Assembly (NCBI RefSeq): GCF_003311645.1
Contig: NZ_QEST01000095.1
Location: 1 to 64,000, forward strand
Length of the DNA stretch: 64,000 nucleotides
Direction of reading: 5' to 3'
Origin: Streptomyces sp. PT12
Lineage (GTDB): Bacteria; Actinomycetota; Actinomycetes; Streptomycetales; Streptomycetaceae
Shown here: positions 1 through 6,850 of the stretch, piece after piece
How the letters are laid out: every line of letters begins with the position of its first letter
Position numbering within the stretch: position 1 is the stretch's first letter
Notes under the pieces: model-generated
Told to the model about the DNA's origin: nothing
The model's database searches: none
The model's input: the letters and a program-made list of their open reading frames with translations, nothing else
Made by a program: the position numbers and the translations under genes

Positions 1-140
1 CACCAATCCATGAACTACGCATCCCGGACTTGACGAAAGACATAGAGGCACCCCCCGGCGGCGCGATCGAAGGGCCGACGGCCGGGCGGGAACCTCGCCC
101 GCCCGTCGGCCGACTATCTCTCCATGGGCGGTGGACGGCG

Positions 141-1346
141 GTGACACGGGCCTGGCGTGGCCTCGCCCGCGCCCAACTCGCGCTGCTCATGGGCGGGTTC
201 CTTGTCAACGTCGGCACCTTCGCCGTCTACCCGTATCTGGCCGTCCTGCTGCGCGAGCGGCTCGGCGCCGGGATGGCCCAGGTCGGCGTCGTCCTCGGCG
301 CGGCCACGCTCCTCCAGTTCGCCAGCGCCCCCTTCACCGCAGCGTTCGCCGAACGCGTCGGGCTGAAGCGGGCGTTGTCGCTCGCCACGTGCCTCTACTG
401 CCTGGGCGCGCTGACCTACCTCGGCGGCGCGGACCGCCCCGCGCTCATGGTGCTCGGCCTCTTCCTCAGCTGCGGCGCGGGCGCGCTCTACTCGCCCGCC
501 TACCGCGGCTACCTGGTGCACGCGGCCACGGACGCGCAGCGCCCCCGGCTGGTGTCCGCGGGCAACGCCGCGGGCCAGCTCGGCATCGCCTGCGGCCCCG
601 TGGTGGGCGCGCTGTTCCTGCACGAGCCGGGGCGGCTGTTCGCCGCCACCACCGCGCTCTACGCCCTGCTCGCGCTCGGCCACGCCGCTCTGCGGCCCGA
701 GGAGCCCGTGCGGCCGGGCCTGAGCCCTCCCGCGGTCGAGCCGTTCTCGCGGGTGCTCCACGGCCTGGCGCGGGTGCCGTTCGCGGCGACCGTCCTCACC
801 CACTACCTGTACATGCAGTTCTACCAATACCTGGCGGTCTACGCGGAGGGCCGCCTGCCAACGGCCGTCTACGGCCTGGCCATGACGGGGTACTCGCTCG
901 GCCTCGCGGTGCTCCAGCCGCTGGTGGCCCGCCGCGTCGGGCGGGCGGGCCACCCGGCGGCGATGGCGGTCGGCTTCCCGGCCATGGCCGTCGGCATGGC
1001 GGCGTTCGCCACGGGCCACGCGGCAGGAGTGGCGTGCGGCGCGGCGGCGATGAGCGTCGGCACCGCGGTGCTGTTCCTCAAGAACGACCTGGAGGCGCTG
1101 GCGCTCTCGGAGCGGTCGGCCACCGTGACCTTCGGCCAGCAGCGCCTCGCCGTCGGCGTGGGCGCGTTGCTCAGCGGGGTGATCGGCGGCGCCGTGTACG
1201 GGATGTTCGAACGCGCCGACGCGCTCGGGGCGTTCTGGCTCGCCGTCGCCGCGCAGTGCGTCCTGCTGCCGCCCCTCGCGCTCGTGGCGGGACGCCTTGT
1301 CAGAGGAAGGAGGACAGCGCCACGATCAGCGCCACGACCAGGATGA
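141..1346 (+). CDS. MFS transporter
   Basis: A 401-residue, strongly hydrophobic protein with about 12 membrane segments in two halves, beginning LALLMGGFLVNVGTFAVYPYL. This is the layout of a major facilitator superfamily drug or metabolite exporter, and the substrate cannot be told. The GTG at 141 is chosen because it places the start just before the first membrane helix. The frame stays open to the left window edge, with a TTG at 30 in a disordered Pro/Gly-rich stretch, so the true start could be upstream and the gene could be cut by the window. The last 47 bases overlap the convergent PH-domain gene, which leaves no room for an intergenic terminator. Confidence 0.75.
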   Translation: MTRAWRGLARAQLALLMGGFLVNVGTFAVYPYLAVLLRERLGAGMAQVGVVLGAATLLQFASAPFTAAFAERVGLKRALSLATCLYCLGALTYLGGADRPALMVLGLFLSCGAGALYSPAYRGYLVHAATDAQRPRLVSAGNAAGQLGIACGPVVGALFLHEPGRLFAATTALYALLALGHAALRPEEPVRPGLSPPAVEPFSRVLHGLARVPFAATVLTHYLYMQFYQYLAVYAEGRLPTAVYGLAMTGYSLGLAVLQPLVARRVGRAGHPAAMAVGFPAMAVGMAAFATGHAAGVACGAAAMSVGTAVLFLKNDLEALALSERSATVTFGQQRLAVGVGALLSGVIGGAVYGMFERADALGAFWLAVAAQCVLLPPLALVAGRLVRGRRTAPRSAPRPG

Positions 1347-1761
1347 GCGGCACGACCACCGCCGCCGCCACGAAGCCGGTCAGCCGCGGGCGCGCCTCGA
1401 AGAACGGCACGATCCCCGAGGAGGTCACGGCGAGTTGACGGGCGGTGACGGGCGCGGCGGGCCCGCTCACCGGGAGCCCCAGGTGAGCGGCCAGCCGGTC
1501 CAGGTCCTCCCCGGCGTAGGTGCCGCCGTTGAGCCTGACGACGCCACCGCCCTCGGCGTTGAGCACGAACACCGCGGGAAACGGCAGCCCCCGGGCCGGG
1601 ACGAGCCTCGCCCGCACCGCGCGCGCCGCCTCAGCCCGCGCGTGGACGCGGCTCCGGAACACGCCGAAGGACTCGACGCGCCGCTCGGACACGACGACGC
1701 GGACCCGGGACACGCGCACCCACAGCAACGCGCACACCGCCGCCGAGACCACGGCGGTCAC
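1300..1761 (-). CDS. Small membrane protein with bacterial PH-like domain
   Basis: A 153-residue protein with one hydrophobic segment at the N-terminus, a central beta-rich part typical of bacterial PH-like domains (residues about 20-115), and a C-terminal membrane helix rich in Val, Leu and Ala. Such proteins are small membrane-anchored folds with no defined enzymatic role. The 3' end overlaps the convergent MFS gene by 47 bases, and the start lies 32 bases beyond the stop of the methyltransferase gene on the same strand, so the two may be cotranscribed. A second PH-like membrane protein lies at 4248-4796. The assignment rests on topology and general composition, not on a conserved motif. 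Confidence 0.6.
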   Translation of the reverse strand: MTAVVSAAVCALLWVRVSRVRVVVSERRVESFGVFRSRVHARAEAARAVRARLVPARGLPFPAVFVLNAEGGGVVRLNGGTYAGEDLDRLAAHLGLPVSGPAAPVTARQLAVTSSGIVPFFEARPRLTGFVAAAVVVPLILVVALIVALSSFL

Positions 1762-1793
1762 CAGCAGCGCGGGCGCCCCGCGGCCCCCGTGCC

Positions 1794-2552
1794 TCAGGAG
1801 GGCGGGCCCTTCGGCTTCTCGTAGACGGTGACATGGGTGCCCTCGGCGCGGAACGGCTCATGGCGCCAGCCGCCCCACCGCTCGCGCCGTTCGAGACCGG
1901 CGAGACGGGCCATCAGGTCGAGCTCGCTCGGCCACGCGTAGCGCATGAACGCGGGGGCCAGGCGGATCCCCTTCTCGGTGATCAGCACATGCTGGCCCTC
2001 GAAGCGCTGCTCGACGGGGTCGTGGCGCACGGCGGTGAGCCTGACGTGGCCCAGGCCCACCTGGTGCGCCGCCACGCGCTGGTTCCGCTCGTAGCGCCCC
2101 ACGTCGGGCATCGGGCACTCCAGCACGAAACGGCCGCCCGGCAGCAGCCGCTCGGCGACGCGCGCGAAGCAGCGGACTTGGTCCTCCTGCGTCATCAGGA
2201 AGAAGAACGTGGAGAACACGACGAAGACCATGGCGAAGAGCTCGTCGGTGCCGGGGTCCACATCCGCCATGTCGCCGATGGCCACCGGGATCCGGTCGCC
2301 GCCCGGCTTGGCCCGCAGGCGGGCCACCATCGCCTCCGACGCGTCGATGCCCCTCAGGTCCACGCCGAGCGCGGCCAGCGGGAGCGTCACCCGCCCCGTG
2401 CCCACGGCCAGCTCGAGCACCGGGCCCTTCGGGCCCTCGTCGATCAGCTCGGCCAGGCACCGCACCGCGTCGGTGGGGTCGAGATCGGCGTGCCACTCGT
2501 CGTAGACGTCGGCGTTCAGCTCGCCATAGGTATGGGGACCGTAGTTCTCCAT
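1794..2552 (-). CDS. Class I SAM-dependent methyltransferase
   Basis: A 252-residue protein with a Rossmann-type methyltransferase core. Motif I is ELAVGTGRVTLPLA (about residue 47), followed by the acidic GIDASEAM that would hold the ribose of S-adenosylmethionine, GDMADVD (motif II) and LLPGGRFVLE (post-motif III). The substrate is unknown. The start ATG is preceded within 15 bases by GAGGACG, an acceptable ribosome-binding site. It lies downstream of the ferric-reductase-like gene on the same strand but is separated from it by a strong stem-loop at 2699-2750, so it is probably transcribed independently. Confidence 0.85.
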   Translation of the reverse strand: MENYGPHTYGELNADVYDEWHADLDPTDAVRCLAELIDEGPKGPVLELAVGTGRVTLPLAALGVDLRGIDASEAMVARLRAKPGGDRIPVAIGDMADVDPGTDELFAMVFVVFSTFFFLMTQEDQVRCFARVAERLLPGGRFVLECPMPDVGRYERNQRVAAHQVGLGHVRLTAVRHDPVEQRFEGQHVLITEKGIRLAPAFMRYAWPSELDLMARLAGLERRERWGGWRHEPFRAEGTHVTVYEKPKGPPS

Positions 2553-2698
2553 GCGGCGTCCTCCCCGAAGGTAAGTTCAGCGGTAGACGTGCGGTACACG
2601 GCGGAACAATGAAAGGGTCGGCCGCGAGCGTCGTGGAGTTCCGCGGAGGCCGGGCGCGTTTCGGATTTCCGTCGGCTTGAAAAGACGGACACATCGGT

Positions 2699-2750
2699 GG
2701 GAACTTTTCCGCACGTCCCCGCGACGGCGGGGACGTGCGGAAAAGTTCCC
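2699..2750. terminator. Perfect 24-bp stem-loop
   Basis: Two perfectly complementary 24-base arms (2699-2722 and 2727-2750) enclose a 4-base GACG loop. The structure lies 7 bases beyond the stop codon of the minus-strand ferric-reductase-like gene, as expected for a factor-independent terminator of that gene. There is no long U tract, which is common in actinomycetes. It could also serve as a bidirectional barrier or mRNA 3' stabiliser. Confidence 0.75.
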
Positions 2751-2756
2751 GCGGCG

Positions 2757-3869
2757 TCAGGCCCGGTCGGCCGACTCCTCCGCGCGGCCCTCCGCCGGGG
2801 TGGCGGGCCGCGACGCGGCGGTGGCCCGTGGCCGCAGGCGCAGGACGACCGCGACGACGGTGAGCGTGAACAGCAGCAGGCCGACCCAGATCACCCACTT
2901 CTCAGGCCAGGGCGCGAGCGAGCCAGCGTCGGGGGAGCGCCCGCCATCCACGCCGGTGACGACGACGGCCACGAGGCCGACGACCGTGGCCGCCGCGGCC
3001 AGCCTCCCGGCCACGCGCGCGCCGACCGGCAGCGCGTGTTCGCGGCGCCTAGGGCCGCGCGGCCTGAGCCGTTCGCCCGGGCGGGCCGGGGCCATCAGCC
3101 GGATCAGCAGCAGGGCGGCGAGCGGGATCTGGAGCACCCACAGCAGCGTGCGGAAGCTGCCGTCGTACCACGCCTGGCTGCTGAACAGCAGCGTGTGCCA
3201 GATGCTCAGCACATAGACCACGATCACGAAGCGGTGCAGCGCCAGCCACAGCCTCGACCCGGTCCTGTGCCGCAGATAGAACGCCAGGCCCAGCGGGATG
3301 GCCAGGTAGAACGCCAGCAGCCCGATCAGGATCGCGACACGGCCCGTGCCGGTGGCGTAGCCGCCCGGCACCCAGACGTCGACGAACGCGGTCCACACGC
3401 TGCGCCCGAACGACCACCTGGTCTGGTTGTCCCTGATCTGGTCGGTGAAGAAGAAGAACGCGTGCATGAACGTCAGCCCGATGGTGGTCAGGCTCGTGGT
3501 GCGGTGCCACTTCTCCAGGCGCGCCGCGGGCAGCCAGCCCCAGCGGGGTCGCGGACCCGAGCGCAACAGGCCGAATATCACCGTGATGTAGGCCCACAGC
3601 ATCGCCGACCAGCCGAACGCCTGGCACATCCAGTACATCCAGAACTCGTCGGCGTCCGCGAGCATCGGCATGATCTTGACGGTCGCCGACGAGCCGTTCT
3701 CCACCCGCGCGTAGAGCAGCCAGTAGAGCAGCCCGGTGACCACGAGGGCCAGCGAGGCGTCGGGCACCGCGCCGCGCAGATCGGCGCGCAGCCCGGCCCA
3801 GTCGAAACGAGCGCGGCGTTGATCGCCCTGCCGGAAGGAAGGCGTCGTGGACCCGGAGACCTCTGCCAT
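2757..3869 (-). CDS. Ferric-reductase-like transmembrane heme protein
   Basis: A 370-residue membrane protein with the ferric reductase-like transmembrane domain (as in FRE/NOX/MsrQ families). Likely heme-ligand histidines sit in pairs on two helices: EKWHRTTSL and LTFMHAFFFF, then ALHRFVIVV and SIWHTLLF. A final pair of helices and a basic tail follow. There is no FAD- or NAD-binding domain, so the electron donor would have to be a separate protein. ATG at 3869 is preferred over GTG at 3872 because GGAG lies 7 bases upstream of it. The gene stands alone, bounded by a strong terminator. The metal or disulfide substrate is not determinable. Confidence 0.75.
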   Translation of the reverse strand: MAEVSGSTTPSFRQGDQRRARFDWAGLRADLRGAVPDASLALVVTGLLYWLLYARVENGSSATVKIMPMLADADEFWMYWMCQAFGWSAMLWAYITVIFGLLRSGPRPRWGWLPAARLEKWHRTTSLTTIGLTFMHAFFFFTDQIRDNQTRWSFGRSVWTAFVDVWVPGGYATGTGRVAILIGLLAFYLAIPLGLAFYLRHRTGSRLWLALHRFVIVVYVLSIWHTLLFSSQAWYDGSFRTLLWVLQIPLAALLLIRLMAPARPGERLRPRGPRRREHALPVGARVAGRLAAAATVVGLVAVVVTGVDGGRSPDAGSLAPWPEKWVIWVGLLLFTLTVVAVVLRLRPRATAASRPATPAEGRAEESADRA

Positions 3870-4247
3870 CACTCAACTCCACTTTTCGTATGGCGCGCCG
3901 ACGGGCCATTCGAAGGGGAACGGCCCGCGGCGACGTTGTCGGTCCCGCGCTCCCGGACAAGAAGCGTAACGGCGATGTACCCGGGGCGGAAGATGTTGAT
4001 CCGGTTCCGGAATCCACGGCAATCCCGAGAAAATCATGCCTGAATTGCGGGCATGGGCGGCCCGCGAAAAAAATGGCTCCGAACGGGAACTGATCGGCCG
4101 TTCCCGACGACGCGGGGGGACGGGCCCCGCTCCGCCGCGCGCCCAACCCGTGGTCGACGGGTGGTTGACAGAGGGCGGGTCCTTGCCCGAAATCTACTGC
4201 TGTCCCCCCACGACCGTCCGACAGCGGCAGAACGAACGAAACGCGAG
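3870..4247. other. Divergent intergenic region
   Basis: A 378-base stretch between two divergent genes. I see no coding potential I trust. A TTGACA hexamer at 4165-4170 on the plus strand may be the -35 element of the PH-domain gene, but no convincing -10 lies 16-19 bases downstream. Confidence 0.3.
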
Positions 4248-4796
4248 GTGAGGGCCTTGGCCTCCGCTACCGAAAGGGCACTGGGCAGGCTGCTGAGCAA
4301 GCATCGGACCGACAACAGGCGCAGAGGCAGGGCGGCGCTGCGCGCGCTCGTCCCCGGCGCGCTCGCCGTGGGCGCGTCCGCCGTGGCACTCGCCGCGGGG
4401 CTCCCCGGATACGCCGCCGGGCTCCTGCTCGCGGCTGGCCTGGTGGGAGCGGTCCGCGGCACCCTTCTGGCCGTGGACCACCGGCGTCTTGGCGGCGAGG
4501 TGTTCGCGGTCCGCGAGCGCGGCGCCGTCCACCGCCGCGGGGGCAGGGTCACGGCCATCCCCTGGCGGGACATCGCGGCCGTCCGTATCAACGACCGGGC
4601 CCGCGCGCTGCGTTGGCTCTCAGGCCGCGACGTGGTCGCCCGCGTGGTGCTGGGCGGCGGCCGCTCGCTCGCCATCACCGGCTTCACGCACGACGCGCTG
4701 TCCCTGGCCCATGAGCTGGCCGCCCGCGCGGACGCGGGCGCCGACGCCGACACCAGAGCCGACGCCAGCGCCGACGCCGTCCCGCGGCGGTCCTGA
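4248..4796 (+). CDS. PH-like domain membrane protein
   Basis: A 182-residue protein: a basic N-terminus, two adjacent hydrophobic helices (about residues 30-75), then a beta-rich PH-like domain containing the typical IPWRDIAAVRI strand-turn, and an Ala/Asp-rich low-complexity tail (DADTRADASADA). The role is unknown. GTG 4248 or TTG 4257 could be the start. AGGTGAGG overlaps the GTG and sits well for the TTG, so the shorter form may be the real one. It converges on the 674-residue gene with only about 29 bases between stops. Confidence 0.55.
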   Translation: MRALASATERALGRLLSKHRTDNRRRGRAALRALVPGALAVGASAVALAAGLPGYAAGLLLAAGLVGAVRGTLLAVDHRRLGGEVFAVRERGAVHRRGGRVTAIPWRDIAAVRINDRARALRWLSGRDVVARVVLGGGRSLAITGFTHDALSLAHELAARADAGADADTRADASADAVPRRS

Positions 4797-4825
4797 CCGC
4801 TCGCGCCAACGGCGTGCCAGCGGGA

Positions 4826-6850
4826 TCAGCGCGCGCTCCCCGGCGAGGTCGCCAACTCCGGGATGCCCAGGGCTGTTTCGCAGCCGTAGAGCAGAACGCC
4901 CACCGACCAGGCGTGCGAGAGGGTCAGCAGCATGCCCTTCGCCTGGAAGCAGTCGGTCTGGTAGAAGCGCTCGCTGACCATCCCTCGGTAGGCGTTGAAG
5001 TCCCCGTCGGCGCGGGCGACGAACTGCCGGAAGCAGTCCAGGTTCTCCCGCGCCGAGCGCAGCAGATACGGGTCGCCGAGGTGCCGGGCCAGCCGGATGG
5101 TCTCGGGCAGGCACACGAGGCCGAACGCGTGCAGGTGCTGGTTGGACGGCGACGCGGTGTCGGCGCCCCTGGTGCGGAACCCGTAGTGGCCCAGCAGGGT
5201 GTGCGGGGCGAAGTGCACGTCGTAGGTGTAGCGGAAGGTGAGCGTCCAGTCGGCCGCGCGGCGGGCGAGGTCGAGCCAGCGCGGGTCGCCGGGGTCGGCC
5301 TCGTGGAGCAGCGTGTAGGCGATGATCGCGTTGTAGCCGTCCTCCGACGTGGGCGCCAGGGAGACGTCCTCGGGCGCCCCGCACAGGAACTCCGCGCGCA
5401 CGTCCGCCGCGTGGGCCGCCCCGGCGTGCCGCGCCGCGGCCAGCGCCCCCGGGTCGCCGAACGCCTCGGCCGCCTCGACCAGCGGGGCGATCCAGGCCAG
5501 ACCAGCGCTGCCCTCGTACGACAGCGGCGCGCCCGTCCGCGTGTGGTGCGCCGCCGCCATGCGGCCCGTGGCGGCGTCCTGGCCGCGCACGGCCACGGCC
5601 AGGTTGGAGCGGATGGCGCGCTCCCACGCCGGGTGGTCATGGCCACCGGCGCGTTCGGCGCGCAGGGCCCGCAGCAGGAACAGCGTGGCGTCGCCGAGGG
5701 TACGGGCGTGCAGCCGGGCCGGGTCGCCGGTCCAGCCCGCGTCCCAGCCGCGGTCCTCGGTCCACTGGCCCCAGAACGTGCCGCCCGGGGTGAGCCGCCC
5801 CGCGATGTGGTCGAGCACGGCCTTCGCCGCCCGCGCCTTCGGCCCGTCGCCCGTGCGGCGGGCGTGCAGGAGCAGCGCGTGCGCGTACGGGGTGCCGCTG
5901 ACCCACGAGACGTGCATGGCGCGCCGGTCGCCCGCCGCGCCCAGCGCCTCGCGGTCGAACGCCGCCGTCTCAAGCAGCACAGGCGGGTCCGCCCTGTAGT
6001 GCCAGCGGTGCAGGCCGTGCGCCGCGAGTTCCGCGGCCCGCGCCACCCCGACCCATGCGGCGGGCGCGGCGGATGGGCCGTCCCCGGCGCGTTCGGCCAG
6101 CTCCCGCAGGACAGCGGCGTAAGCGTGCGGGTCGGCGTCCAGCAGGTGGACGGTGAAGCGCAGCGTGTGCGCGGCGCCCGGCTCCCAGTAGTGGAGCGGG
6201 GTGTCGGGCGGCAGCGGCGTCGCGGAGCCGTAGTAGGTGATGGGCTCCTCCCGGTAGGGCGCGTGCAGGCGCAGCGCGGGGCGGTCGCCTTCGAGCAGGG
6301 CGAACCCCACGCCCTGCCCGCCGAGTTCGCCCCGCTCGGCCAGCGCGAGCGCCGCGCCGCCCGCGCGGTCGCGGGCGAAGACCGCGGGGGTGGCGCAGCG
6401 GTCGGCGCGCAGCGACCAGGCGTCGGCGGTCATCGCGCCGGGGTCGTGGACGCCCCGCTCGTACCTGGGGTAGCGGCGGGTGCAGTGCGGGAGCCGGTTC
6501 TGCCCGTAGAACGCCCCCGGTATCAGCCAGCCGGGGTCGTCGGCGGGGCCGAGCCGCAGCTCGACGCGCAGCCCCGCGTCCACCGCGCCGCGCCCGGTCC
6601 GGCGCACCACGAGCTCGGCGTCGCGGGCCGACGCGCCCTCGGCGGGCGGCGGCCCGAGCAGCAGCCGGGCGGCGAACCCGTGGGCGGCGCCGGTGAGTTC
6701 GGCCGAGCCGTCGGCGCGGGTCGCCGCGCGCCCCACCGGGATCGGCAGGCACTCGCCCTCGCCGGTCAGCAGCGCGGCCACATAGGGCAGCACCGCCTCA
6801 CCGCCGCCGCCCCGTTCGCGCAGCGCCACCGCGCCAGGCGCCCCGCTCAC
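4826..6850 (-). CDS. Large protein of unknown function in glycan locus (alpha/alpha-toroid-like)
   Basis: A 674-residue protein without a signal peptide. I do not recognise its family. The N-terminal third is beta-rich, and the rest is helix-rich with repeated Trp/Gly segments (FWGQWTEDRGWDAGWTGD, SYEGSAGLAWIAPLVEAA, SEDGYNAIIAYTLLHEA), which suggests a six-hairpin (alpha/alpha)6 glycosidase-like fold. GTG at 6850 overlaps the stop of the GH38 gene (GTGA), so the two are translationally coupled. It is the last gene of the locus. By position it should be a second intracellular carbohydrate-active enzyme acting on the same substrate as the alpha-mannosidase. No catalytic residues can be named. 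Confidence 0.55.
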   Translation of the reverse strand: MSGAPGAVALRERGGGGEAVLPYVAALLTGEGECLPIPVGRAATRADGSAELTGAAHGFAARLLLGPPPAEGASARDAELVVRRTGRGAVDAGLRVELRLGPADDPGWLIPGAFYGQNRLPHCTRRYPRYERGVHDPGAMTADAWSLRADRCATPAVFARDRAGGAALALAERGELGGQGVGFALLEGDRPALRLHAPYREEPITYYGSATPLPPDTPLHYWEPGAAHTLRFTVHLLDADPHAYAAVLRELAERAGDGPSAAPAAWVGVARAAELAAHGLHRWHYRADPPVLLETAAFDREALGAAGDRRAMHVSWVSGTPYAHALLLHARRTGDGPKARAAKAVLDHIAGRLTPGGTFWGQWTEDRGWDAGWTGDPARLHARTLGDATLFLLRALRAERAGGHDHPAWERAIRSNLAVAVRGQDAATGRMAAAHHTRTGAPLSYEGSAGLAWIAPLVEAAEAFGDPGALAAARHAGAAHAADVRAEFLCGAPEDVSLAPTSEDGYNAIIAYTLLHEADPGDPRWLDLARRAADWTLTFRYTYDVHFAPHTLLGHYGFRTRGADTASPSNQHLHAFGLVCLPETIRLARHLGDPYLLRSARENLDCFRQFVARADGDFNAYRGMVSERFYQTDCFQAKGMLLTLSHAWSVGVLLYGCETALGIPELATSPGSAR

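Noticed and set aside
114-1019. A long minus-strand reading frame antisense to the MFS gene
   Set aside because: It is His/Arg/Gly-rich shadow coding, as expected opposite a high-GC gene; many similar long frames across the window were dropped for the same reason.
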